NCBI GenBank assembly: GCA_018241225.1
Contig: JAFEEG010000001.1
Location: 310,001 to 374,000, forward strand
Source: Pseudomonadota bacterium
Lineage (GTDB): Bacteria; Pseudomonadota; Gammaproteobacteria; Burkholderiales; Burkholderiaceae_C
Direction: 5' to 3'
Length of the DNA: 64,000 nt
Shown here: piece by piece, positions 43,897 to 52,010 of the stretch
Layout of the letters: every line of letters begins with the position of its first letter
How positions within the stretch are numbered: position 1 is the stretch's first letter
Notes under the pieces: model-generated
The model's input: the letters and a program-made list of their open reading frames with translations, nothing else
What the model was told of the DNA's origin: nothing
Databases searched by the model: none
Made by a program: the position numbers and the translations under genes

Positions 43897-45204
43897 CTAC
43901 CCGCCCGCCGACTTGTACAGAAGGTTGGGCAGCCACATCACGATGGACGGTACGGCCGCGATGAGCAGGATGCGCAGCAGGTCCGACACGATGAACGGAA
44001 TCACGCCTTTGACGATCGACATCATCGGGATCTCCGGCATCATCGAGCGGATGACGTAGAGGTTGATGCCGATGGGCGGGTGGATCAGGCCCACCTCGAC
44101 CACCATCACGATCAGGATGCCGAACCACACGGGATCGTAGCCCAGCGACTTGATGACGGGGAAGAAGATCGGCACGGTCAGCAGGATCATCGACAGGCTC
44201 TCGAGCACGCTGCCCAGGAGCAGGTAGATGACGATCATGATGAGGACGATGCAAAACGGCGGCAGCCAGTTGTGCTGCACCAGCGCGAGCAGGCCCTCAT
44301 GGACGCCGGTGAGGTTGATGAACTCGCCGAACAGCGCTGCGCCCAGGATGATGGCGAACATCATCGTGGAGGTGCGTGCCGTGTCCACCAGGATTTCGTA
44401 GATCTTTCGCCACGTCATGTCGTGCTTGAAGATCGCGAACAGCATCGAAGCCGCCGCGCCCACGCCGGCCGCTTCGATGGACGTGAACAGGCCGCCGTAC
44501 AGGCCGCCCATCACGATCAGGAAGATCACCACCACGGGCCACAGCGCTTTGGTGAGCTGCCAGGCGTTCCGCTTCTCGATCTTGTCCGCCACCGGCGCGA
44601 TGGACGGATTGCGCCACACCGACCACTTCACCGCCGCCATGTAGCCCAGGGTGGCGATGGCGCCGGGGATCATGCCGGCCGCATAGAGCATGCCGATGTG
44701 CGTCTGCGTGGCCACGCCATAGATCACCATGATGATCGAGGGTGGGATCAGGATGCCCAAGGTGCCACCGGCCGCCACAGCCGCGGCCGACAGCGAATCG
44801 GCGTAGCCGTGCGAGCGCATCGGCGGAATCGTGACTTTGGCCATGGTGGCCGCGGTAGCCACGCTGGAGCCGCAGGGCGCGCCGAACGCACCGCAGGCCA
44901 GCACCGTGGCCATGGCCAGGCCGCCGCGGCGGCGCCCGATGAGCGCCTGCGCGGCCTTGAACAGGTCCTGCGAAATGCCGGCGCCTGCGATGAGGTCGCC
45001 CATGAGCACGAACAGCGGCAGCACGATCAGCGAATAGGCCAGCGTGCTTTCGCGTGTGAGCGTGGCCACCATGCTGAGCGCGGGCGTCCAGCCGCTGAGC
45101 ACGGCGTAGCCGCCGAAGCCCACGAGGCCCAGCGCCGTGGCGATGGGCACCTGGAACAGGATGAACGAGAAGGCGATGAAAAAGCCCAGGCCGGCTGCCA
45201 ACAT
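43897..45204 (-). CDS. dctM: TRAP transporter large permease (DctM-like)
   Basis: A 435-residue, 12-helix-type membrane protein of the TRAP DctM family, with conserved GAFGAPCGSSVATAATM and GILIPPSI segments. ATG 45204 shares a base with the DctQ stop (TGATG). The open frame extends upstream but only overlaps dctQ. It uses ion gradients to import the ligand delivered by the periplasmic receptor. Confidence 0.92.
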   Translation of the reverse strand: MLAAGLGFFIAFSFILFQVPIATALGLVGFGGYAVLSGWTPALSMVATLTRESTLAYSLIVLPLFVLMGDLIAGAGISQDLFKAAQALIGRRRGGLAMATVLACGAFGAPCGSSVATAATMAKVTIPPMRSHGYADSLSAAAVAAGGTLGILIPPSIIMVIYGVATQTHIGMLYAAGMIPGAIATLGYMAAVKWSVWRNPSIAPVADKIEKRNAWQLTKALWPVVVIFLIVMGGLYGGLFTSIEAAGVGAAASMLFAIFKHDMTWRKIYEILVDTARTSTMMFAIILGAALFGEFINLTGVHEGLLALVQHNWLPPFCIVLIMIVIYLLLGSVLESLSMILLTVPIFFPVIKSLGYDPVWFGILIVMVVEVGLIHPPIGINLYVIRSMMPEIPMMSIVKGVIPFIVSDLLRILLIAAVPSIVMWLPNLLYKSAGG

Positions 45205-45710
45205 CAGAAGGCCTCCAGTTCGCGCGCGACGGAGTTTCGCGTGTCCTGCGACTCGCGCGTTCGCGCGATCGCGGCGACAAAGCCCGCGCTGGTGCAGGCG
45301 GCCAGCACCGCCATCGTGCCCAGGATCCACGCGACGGGCACGCCCAGCAATGCGGTAGCCTCGCCGTATTCGGCGGCGCGCTGCGCCTGACGTACCAGAC
45401 ACCAGGCGATGAGCGCGAACAGCGCCATGCCCATCGCCGCGCCCAGCAGGCGCTGCACTTTCTGCAACGCAGGGCGCACGCTGATCAGATCCACCGTGAT
45501 GTGGCCCGAGCCCACGGCGAGCACCGGATAGATCAGGAAGATCATCGCCGCCAGCACGATCTCCAGCGCCTCCGTGCCCCAGGGCAGCGGCTTGTTGAAT
45601 ACGTTGCGCCCGACCACGTCGACGAACACGGTGACCATGAGCAAGACCAGGCAGACGGCACCAATCGCCTCCAGCACGCGCGCCAGCGACCCGGATGACT
45701 TCTGGAGCAT
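45204..45710 (-). CDS. dctQ: TRAP transporter small permease (DctQ-like)
   Basis: A 168-residue membrane protein with four hydrophobic segments, as expected for DctQ, including the VFVDVVGRNVFNKPLPWGTE segment common to the family. It is placed between dctP (ten nt) and dctM (one-base overlap). It completes the three-part TRAP importer. Confidence 0.91.
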   Translation of the reverse strand: MLQKSSGSLARVLEAIGAVCLVLLMVTVFVDVVGRNVFNKPLPWGTEALEIVLAAMIFLIYPVLAVGSGHITVDLISVRPALQKVQRLLGAAMGMALFALIAWCLVRQAQRAAEYGEATALLGVPVAWILGTMAVLAACTSAGFVAAIARTRESQDTRNSVARELEAF

Positions 45711-45720
45711 GGCGCGGCCC

Positions 45721-46749
45721 CTACTTCGCGGCGGCGAGGTCGGCGCGCAGCTGATCGATCAGCTTCTGCGGCTCGGCCACACCCTTCTTCTTCGCCTTCT
45801 CGATCCAGTCGCGCTCGATCGGTAGCAGTACCGACTTCATCTCGGCCACGGACGGCGCGGGCAGCGTTTCCACGCTCTTGCCGGCCTTGCGCAGGGTCTC
45901 GAACGCGGCCTTGTCGCCGTTGGCATAGGCTTTGCCGATGTTCCTGGCGAAGACATCGCCCGAGATGCGGGTGATCGCGTCGCGATCGGCCTGGCTCAAC
46001 GATTTCCACTTGGCCTCGTTGATGCCCAGCACCAGCACGGTGTTGTAGATCGCACCTGGCACGATGGTGGCGTGTGGCACGAGATCGGTGAGCTTGAAGG
46101 CGGGGATGGATTCCGGCGGCATGAAGGTGCCGTCCAGCACGCCCGAGGACAGCAACTCGTAGGTCTCGCTTACGGGCTTGTTCACCGGCACCGCGCCCAG
46201 CAACGACAGCGCCTGCGTGGCGCTGGGTTGCGGGCTGCGGACCTTCAGGCCCTTGAAGTCGGCCAGCGTCCTGAGCGAGCGCACGCGGTTGAAGATCTGG
46301 CCCGGCGAGACCACGTACACCGACAGCGCATGCACGCCGCGGAACTCGTTGTAGGAAGCCAGCTGCTTGCGGTAGAAGCGGTCGGCCACCGGGGCGAATA
46401 TCTCAGGGTCGTCGCTCATGAAGGGCAGCTGCAGCACCTCGAGAATGTCGAAGCGGTTGGGCGTGTAGCCGGGGATAAAGATCACCAGATCGGCCTGGCC
46501 ATCACGCGCCACGTCGAACTGCGCGGGCACCGAGCCAACCACCTTGGGCAGGGTGTCGATCTTCAGGCGGCCTTGCGTGACTTTCTCGACCTCGGCGATC
46601 CAGGGCTCCACCACCTCCACGCGCATGGCCTGCCCCGGCGGTAGCCAGTTGGAATACTTGAGCACGGTCTGCGCCGAAGCGACCGGAGCGCCGATGGCGG
46701 CTGAGGCCAATGCCAACGCGCCTGCGAATTTGCGGATGCTGGGCGGCAT
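45721..46749 (-). CDS. dctP: TRAP transporter substrate-binding protein (DctP-like)
   Basis: A 342-residue periplasmic receptor. Residues 1-26 are a signal peptide ending APVASA. The mature part has the DctP fold with the KGLKVRSPQPSATQAL segment, whose arginine normally clamps a carboxylate. The ligand is therefore probably an organic acid. It is the first gene of an operon that runs through dctQM, the phosphotransferase, two unknown proteins and a ligase to 39675. A motif A operator lies 48 nt upstream. Confidence 0.91.
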   Translation of the reverse strand: MPPSIRKFAGALALASAAIGAPVASAQTVLKYSNWLPPGQAMRVEVVEPWIAEVEKVTQGRLKIDTLPKVVGSVPAQFDVARDGQADLVIFIPGYTPNRFDILEVLQLPFMSDDPEIFAPVADRFYRKQLASYNEFRGVHALSVYVVSPGQIFNRVRSLRTLADFKGLKVRSPQPSATQALSLLGAVPVNKPVSETYELLSSGVLDGTFMPPESIPAFKLTDLVPHATIVPGAIYNTVLVLGINEAKWKSLSQADRDAITRISGDVFARNIGKAYANGDKAAFETLRKAGKSVETLPAPSVAEMKSVLLPIERDWIEKAKKKGVAEPQKLIDQLRADLAAAK

Positions 46750-46796
46750 GAATGTCTCCTTCGGGAAGCGTTCGCGTGGTAGATCTGCTCAATAAA

Positions 46797-46816
46797 TAAA
46801 CCGTCTCGACGGACTA
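46797..46816. promoter_or_regulatory. motif A operator, copy f
   Basis: TAAACCGTC-TC-GACGGACTA, one half-site mismatch from the consensus, between the CoA-transferase stop (46853) and the dctP start. It places the TRAP operon in the same probable TetR regulon. Confidence 0.7.
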
Positions 46817-46852
46817 TATTAAGAACGAAATATTTGCGATGGTGTACCGGGT

Positions 46853-48094
46853 TTACCCAGCCCGCTGTCCTTTGGCGGGGGGCACAGTGCCCACCACGCC
46901 TCGGTCGTTCAGCCGGCCGAACTCCGCCGTGGTCATGCCCAGCAATTCGGACAACACCTGCTCGGTGTGCTCGCCCAGGCGCGGCGCGGGCCCGGGCGGC
47001 AGGCGCCCCGAGCCCTGGAAGTCCAGCGGGATGCCGGGCGCCAGCACCCGCCCCACACCCGGCTGCTCAATGGACGCGAACATCGGATTGGCTGGGGAGC
47101 ACTCGGGGTCCCCGCGCACCAGCTCGCCGATGTCCTGGTAGCGCGACCAGCACACGCCCTGGTGATCGAACGCATCGGCCACCTCCGCCATGCCGCGCGC
47201 GCCGATCCACGCACCCACCACCTGGGCGATCTCGCGCCGCGCGCGGAAGCGGTTGCCCTCCTGCGAGAGATCCAGGCCCAGGCGCGCGCCCAGCGCATCC
47301 ATCTCCGCGCCAGTGCCGGTGGCGTCGCAGATCGCGCGCCATTGCTTGCCGGTGAGGCCCACCACCATCACGCGCGCACCTTCGGCGCAGACGAAGTCGC
47401 GGCCGAACGCGCCGAACAGCTCGTTGCCGTGGCGCTGGCGCGGCTGATCGCGCTGCGCCTCGGCGATGAAGCCCAGGTGCGCCATCACCGCCAAGCCCAC
47501 GTCCTGCAATGCCAGTTTGATGTGCTGGCCCTGCCCCGTGCGGCTGCGGTGGCGCTCGGCGGCCAGCAAGCCCACCGCCACCATCTGGCCTGTGATCAGG
47601 TCCCATGCGGGCAGTATGTGGTTGACGGGGTCGCTTGCGCCTTCGGGACCCGTCATGGAAGGTAGCCCCAGGCGCGGGTTGACTGTGTAGTCCACCGCCG
47701 ATCCGCCGTGGCGATCGCCCTGCAAGGTGAGCTGGATCAGGTCGGTGCGCCGCTCGCGCAGCTTGTTGGGGTCGAGCCAGCCGCGCGGCGGGAAGTTGGT
47801 GAGAAACAGGCCCGCATCGTCGCCCGGCGCCGTGATCAGCGCCATCGCCAGCTCGCGACCCTCGGGCGATGCGAGGTCGAGCGCGACAGAGCGCTTCGAT
47901 TTGTTCAGCCCGCACCAGAACAGGCTGGTGTTGTCGCCCGTCACGGGCCAGCGTCGGTAGTCGAGCCCGCCGCCCAGCGTGTCGATGCGGACCACGTCGG
48001 CGCCCATCTGCGCCAGTGTCATACCGCCCAGCGGAGCGGCGACGAACGCCGCCGCCTCCACCACACGCATGCCGGAAAGAACGCCCTGCGCCAT
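46853..48094 (-). CDS. CaiB/BaiF family CoA-transferase
   Basis: A 413-residue class III CoA-transferase. The catalytic Asp aligns with Asp165 in the PAWDLITGQ segment, followed by the TGQGQHI segment. It lacks the His/Asp racemase signature of the homologue at 27432. It is therefore more likely to move CoA between acids, typically from a dicarboxylyl-CoA. It ends the long run beginning near the Rieske genes. GGAGA is present before ATG 48094, 16 nt after the upstream dehydrogenase. Confidence 0.88.
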   Translation of the reverse strand: MAQGVLSGMRVVEAAAFVAAPLGGMTLAQMGADVVRIDTLGGGLDYRRWPVTGDNTSLFWCGLNKSKRSVALDLASPEGRELAMALITAPGDDAGLFLTNFPPRGWLDPNKLRERRTDLIQLTLQGDRHGGSAVDYTVNPRLGLPSMTGPEGASDPVNHILPAWDLITGQMVAVGLLAAERHRSRTGQGQHIKLALQDVGLAVMAHLGFIAEAQRDQPRQRHGNELFGAFGRDFVCAEGARVMVVGLTGKQWRAICDATGTGAEMDALGARLGLDLSQEGNRFRARREIAQVVGAWIGARGMAEVADAFDHQGVCWSRYQDIGELVRGDPECSPANPMFASIEQPGVGRVLAPGIPLDFQGSGRLPPGPAPRLGEHTEQVLSELLGMTTAEFGRLNDRGVVGTVPPAKGQRAG

Positions 48095-48110
48095 GTCGGT
48101 CTCCTTTACT

Positions 48111-49793
48111 TCAAGCCGCCTGCGGCGCAGTGCCGAGCGCGCGCTCCATCAGGCTGCGGGCGATGACCTTCAGCGCGAGCGTCTCTTCCGCGCCCTCGAA
48201 GATCGAGAGCACGCGCGCATCGACGAAGTAGCGACTGACCGGTGTTTCCTCCGCATAGCCCATGCCGCCGTGCAGCTGCAGCGCGTCGCGCGTGACGAGC
48301 TCGGCCGAGCGGCAGGCCAGCAGCTTCACCAGGCTGGCCTCCATGCGGCCGTTGCCGCCGTCGACGATGCCCGCGACGGTGTAGGCCAGACGGCGGCATG
48401 CGACCAAGCGCGCCGCCATGCGGGCCAGCTTGGCCTGCGTGAGCGGGAAGTGTTCCAACGGCGAACCGAAGACCTTGCGGTCGGCGCTGTAGCGGACAGC
48501 GGCGCGCAGGGCAGCGCGCATCACGCCGCAGGCGCGCGCAGCCGTCTGCATGCGGCCGCCCACCATGCCGGCCATGGTGAAGTAGAAGCCCTTGCCGAGC
48601 CCGGCTTCGCCGCCGATCACATTGGCGTCGGGAACGAAGTAATCCTCGAACGAGAGATCGAAGGAATGCATGCCCCGGTAGCCGATGGTCGGTATGGCGC
48701 GGCCGGTGAGCTTCCCGCCGCCCTCCTGTACGTGGGTGAACTCGTGCGTGTCGTACGAGGGCTTTTCCACCAGCAGCAGGCTCAGGCCCTTGTGACCCCG
48801 CGAGCGGTCGGGGTCGGTGCGGGTCACCACCATCAGCACGCCGGCCTTGCCCGCGAAGGTGCACCAGGTCTTGGCGCCGCTGAGCTTCCAGCCGCCGGGC
48901 ACGCGCGTACCCTTCAGCGAGAGCGCTGCCACGTCGGAGCCGTAGTCGGGTTCGGTGATCGCGATCGCGCACAGAGGATCGCCCGCAGCCAGGCGTGGTA
49001 GCCAGTGCGACTTCTGCTCGGACGTCCCTCCTGCCATCAGCGCGCGGCTGAGGATCTCGGGCCGGGTGATCAGGCTGCCCGCCGCAGCCAGCGAACCTTC
49101 GGACAGCGCCTCGGTCACCACCACCATCAAAAGCGTGTCGTCGCGGTCGTCGGGGCCGCTGCCGCCGTATTGCTCGGGGATGGCCAGGCCGAACACGCCC
49201 ATCTCGCGCAGCGGCTGCAGCAGAGATTCGGGCACGGTGAGGTCGTGGCGGTGTATGGCCTCGGCCTGCGGCGCGACCACCTCATCGGAAAAGCGGCGGA
49301 ACGAATCCTGCGCCAACGCGTGCTGTTCGTCCAACGCCAGCCCCCCCACGTCGCCCTCCGACGCGGCCACGGCGCGGCCGGCCGCCTCAAGCGCGCGCGC
49401 GCCGCCAGCCTCGCGGCGCAGCGTGGTCCATGCGGCCTCGCCACGCAGCGCCTGCAGGAGCGCCGCGTCCAGCCCGGCTTCGGCGTACACGGTCTCCAGC
49501 TTGTCCAGCACGGACACCACCGCATCCACCGTGAAGATAAGCGCCAGCCGCGCCTGCAGGCTTGCAGCCTGCGCATCGAGCGCGCCGATGCTGGTCTCGG
49601 CCGCCAGCAAGTCCGCACCGGCCCAGGCCAGCTCGAAGCTCGCGACCTGCTGCGCGTCGAGCTTGCGGTTGCTAAGGCGCCCTTCGCTCGCGCAGCCGTG
49701 CGCCAGCGCGGCCACGCCGGCGTCAAATGCGGCGCGAGCGCCGCCAAGCACCTGGCGTGCCAGCGCCACGTGATGCGCGATCGTGTCGTCCAT
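48111..49793 (-). CDS. long acyl-CoA dehydrogenase with N-terminal extension, methylsuccinyl-CoA dehydrogenase-like
   Basis: A 560-residue acyl-CoA dehydrogenase. About 150 helical residues precede the normal catalytic core, an architecture shared with (2S)-methylsuccinyl-CoA dehydrogenase (Mcd) of the ethylmalonyl-CoA pathway. The core has AITEPDYGSDVAAL, and the C-terminal base is Glu533 in IFEGAEE. The Mcd likeness comes from size and layout only. Next to a CoA-transferase and a mesaconyl-CoA-hydratase-like protein, a dicarboxylic or branched acyl-CoA substrate is reasonable. No Ccr or Ecm genes are in the window, so an ethylmalonyl-CoA pathway role is not supported. Confidence 0.82.
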   Translation of the reverse strand: MDDTIAHHVALARQVLGGARAAFDAGVAALAHGCASEGRLSNRKLDAQQVASFELAWAGADLLAAETSIGALDAQAASLQARLALIFTVDAVVSVLDKLETVYAEAGLDAALLQALRGEAAWTTLRREAGGARALEAAGRAVAASEGDVGGLALDEQHALAQDSFRRFSDEVVAPQAEAIHRHDLTVPESLLQPLREMGVFGLAIPEQYGGSGPDDRDDTLLMVVVTEALSEGSLAAAGSLITRPEILSRALMAGGTSEQKSHWLPRLAAGDPLCAIAITEPDYGSDVAALSLKGTRVPGGWKLSGAKTWCTFAGKAGVLMVVTRTDPDRSRGHKGLSLLLVEKPSYDTHEFTHVQEGGGKLTGRAIPTIGYRGMHSFDLSFEDYFVPDANVIGGEAGLGKGFYFTMAGMVGGRMQTAARACGVMRAALRAAVRYSADRKVFGSPLEHFPLTQAKLARMAARLVACRRLAYTVAGIVDGGNGRMEASLVKLLACRSAELVTRDALQLHGGMGYAEETPVSRYFVDARVLSIFEGAEETLALKVIARSLMERALGTAPQAA

Positions 49794-49804
49794 TGCAAAT
49801 GTCC

Positions 49805-51115
49805 TCAGGCCGCCACCGCCGCCAATGCGGACAACGCCTTGTTAGCGGCCTCACGACCCGTGTAGGCGCAAGCCTGCGTGCCGCCGTCGCCATAGTCCTT
49901 GACGGCATCGCCTACGTGCCAGAGGTTGGCCAGTGGCGTGTCCTGCGGCATGTCGAAGCCCGCGCACGAACGCTGCGCAGGCCAGTCGCCGCGCATCACG
50001 CGCACCGAGAGCATCTTCGCCTCCTTGAAGCCGGGGAAGATTTCGCGCAGGTCGGCCAGCGACTCCTCGATCTCCGCCTTCTCGTCGAAGTCGCCGATGG
50101 CCGGACGCGGTACGGCGTAGGCCACGTACTGGTACCAGCCGGTCGGCGCCAACTCCGGGCAGGTGGCGGTGAGCTCACCCATGTTGCACAGCCGCCGCGT
50201 CTTGCCAAAGGTGACTAGACCAGGCACGTCCAGCAGGCGCTCGCGCGTGGCGAAGTTGATGACGATGTTGGCGGCCGGTCGCGGCACGGACTTCGCACGC
50301 GCAATGTAGTCGTCACCCAGAGCGTTCGCGCCGGGAAGCAGCGCGGTGGCAGTCGGACCGATGTTGCTGATGAAAACATCGGCCTGAACACGCCGCGTCT
50401 CGCCATCGTGCTGGATGTCCAGCGCCGTCACACGCCCGTTGTCCGCGTGCATCGCCAGCACAGGCGCCTCGAGCCAAATCTCGCCGCCCTTGCGGCGGAT
50501 GCCGTCGCCCAGGTCGTTCCACAGGCCCACAGTGCCACGAGGACAGAAGCCGAAGCGCTTGAAGGCACCCTTCTGCGCGAAATAGACGAGGAAAGCCCGT
50601 GCCGGCAGTTCATCTGCGTTGACGGCGAAGATGGCGGCACACAGGTTGCGGAAGATCGCGTGCACAGTCTTGTTGGACGTGTACTGCTCCAGCCACTGCT
50701 GCGTGGTCAACTGCGCTTCCGGCAGCTCGCCGGCGCGGGCGTCGGCGAACTTCGCGCCGATCTTCGCGGCCTGCTTGGTGAAAGTACCGAGCAGCATGCC
50801 CCAGCCGCCCTTGGCGACGTTGATCACCTTGCCGTCGATATAGAAGACGGTAGCGGGGTTGGGTTCGCGGATGTCAAGCGGCACGCCCAGCAGATCGAAG
50901 GTCTCCTCGAAGATGCCACCGCGCTCGATAGCAATGGCGCCGATGTTGACGATGTGCCCATCAATGGTTTCGCTGGAGGCGCGGCCGCCCAGGCGGTTGA
51001 GCCGCTCGACGAGCAGGACCTTCTTGCCTGCGGCCGTCAGGCGAGCCGTGGCGCTCATGCCGCCGGCGCCGGCGCCGATGACGACCGCGTCGTAGCGGGT
51101 TGTGGTTGTATTCAT
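49805..51115 (-). CDS. FAD-dependent oxidoreductase, phytoene desaturase-like
   Basis: A 436-residue flavoprotein of the CrtI/amine-oxidase-like superfamily. The N-terminal VVIGAGAGGMSATARL dinucleotide fold is followed by the ERLNRLGGRASS motif, and the C-terminal LWHVGDAVKDYGDGGTQAC segment closes the FAD site. It would desaturate, isomerise or oxidise a hydrophobic substrate. No carotenoid genes are nearby, so a step on the catabolic substrate is more likely. It sits 11 nt before the long dehydrogenase and 37 nt after the MaoC-like gene, within the long operon. Confidence 0.85.
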   Translation of the reverse strand: MNTTTTRYDAVVIGAGAGGMSATARLTAAGKKVLLVERLNRLGGRASSETIDGHIVNIGAIAIERGGIFEETFDLLGVPLDIREPNPATVFYIDGKVINVAKGGWGMLLGTFTKQAAKIGAKFADARAGELPEAQLTTQQWLEQYTSNKTVHAIFRNLCAAIFAVNADELPARAFLVYFAQKGAFKRFGFCPRGTVGLWNDLGDGIRRKGGEIWLEAPVLAMHADNGRVTALDIQHDGETRRVQADVFISNIGPTATALLPGANALGDDYIARAKSVPRPAANIVINFATRERLLDVPGLVTFGKTRRLCNMGELTATCPELAPTGWYQYVAYAVPRPAIGDFDEKAEIEESLADLREIFPGFKEAKMLSVRVMRGDWPAQRSCAGFDMPQDTPLANLWHVGDAVKDYGDGGTQACAYTGREAANKALSALAAVAA

Positions 51116-51152
51116 GGAGAAGTTTCCTGGGTGGTTCGTTGTGGGAGCGATC

Positions 51153-52010
51153 TCATGCGAAGACCGCCGTAGCTTTCATGCCGGTGAAGCCGTCCGCGTC
51201 GCGCGTCCAGAGTTCGGCCCCGGTCGCGGTCGAAGCGCCGCAAATGCGCAGCGGCGCGCCGACGAACGCGGGCCGCAGCGCCCGAAAGGAGAAGCTGGCG
51301 AGTGATGCGTGCGGGCGCTCCCGCTGCACGAGGTCCAGCAGTAGCGTGGCGAGCAGAGGCCCGTGCACGACCAACGCGGGGTAGAACTCCACCTGCATCG
51401 CGTAGTCGCGGTCATAGTGGATTCGGTGACCGTTGTATGTGAGTGCCGAAAAGCGGAACAGGAGCGCCGAATCCGGTATCAACTCTCTGTCCCATTCGCC
51501 CATCTCGGGCGCCGACTCGCCGGGCGGCGATGGCGCGGGCGCAGTGAGTGCCTCCCGATAGACGATGTTCTGCTCCTCGACGAGACAGGTGCGGTCATCC
51601 TGACTCAGCTCATGCGCCACGGTGACGAACACCAGAGGGCCGGTCTTGCCATCTTTCAGATCGATGTTGCGCACAGTGGAGACCTTGCGCGCCTTGCGGC
51701 CGATCACCAGCGGGGCATGCGCCTGCATGCGGCCGGCCGCCCACATGCGGCGAGGCAGCGGCACGGGGGGCAGGAATCCCCCGCGCTGAGGGTGACCATC
51801 GGCGCCGATCTGCGAGCGTGCTGGCGCATCGAGGAAGTACAGCCAGTGCCAAGGCAGCAGCAGGGCATCGCCTTCGCCCGGCCCCGCCGTCCGGTCAAGC
51901 AAGCCCGTCAGCGCGCGGGCGGGGAACGGATCAATCACCTGTTCGCTCGACTGCTCGCGCCCGATCCACTCGCGCAGGTAGCCAAGGTCGATAGCGGGGG
52001 GCGCGCTCAT
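51153..52010 (-). CDS. MaoC/FAS1-like dehydratase domain protein, mesaconyl-C4-CoA hydratase-like
   Basis: A 285-residue double-hotdog protein. The N-terminal FAS1-like dehydratase half and C-terminal MaoC-like half, with SALTYNGHRIHYDRDYA near residue 200, match the mesaconyl-C4-CoA hydratase/HTD2-like group. The conserved N-x4-H motif is visible. It would add or remove water on an enoyl-CoA, possibly one with a second carboxylate. ATG 52010 overlaps the hydroxyacyl-CoA dehydrogenase stop by ATGA; longer open frames upstream are shadows of that gene. Confidence 0.82.
   Translation of the reverse strand: MSAPPAIDLGYLREWIGREQSSEQVIDPFPARALTGLLDRTAGPGEGDALLLPWHWLYFLDAPARSQIGADGHPQRGGFLPPVPLPRRMWAAGRMQAHAPLVIGRKARKVSTVRNIDLKDGKTGPLVFVTVAHELSQDDRTCLVEEQNIVYREALTAPAPSPPGESAPEMGEWDRELIPDSALLFRFSALTYNGHRIHYDRDYAMQVEFYPALVVHGPLLATLLLDLVQRERPHASLASFSFRALRPAFVGAPLRICGASTATGAELWTRDADGFTGMKATAVFA

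Noticed and set aside
43885..45390. 501-codon plus-strand frame opposite the TRAP large permease
   Set aside because: It mirrors dctM, has extreme His/Asp/Arg composition and no recognisable motif.
48111..49793. Ethylmalonyl-CoA pathway
   Set aside because: Crotonyl-CoA carboxylase/reductase and the mutases of that pathway are not in the window; only the dehydrogenase architecture is similar.
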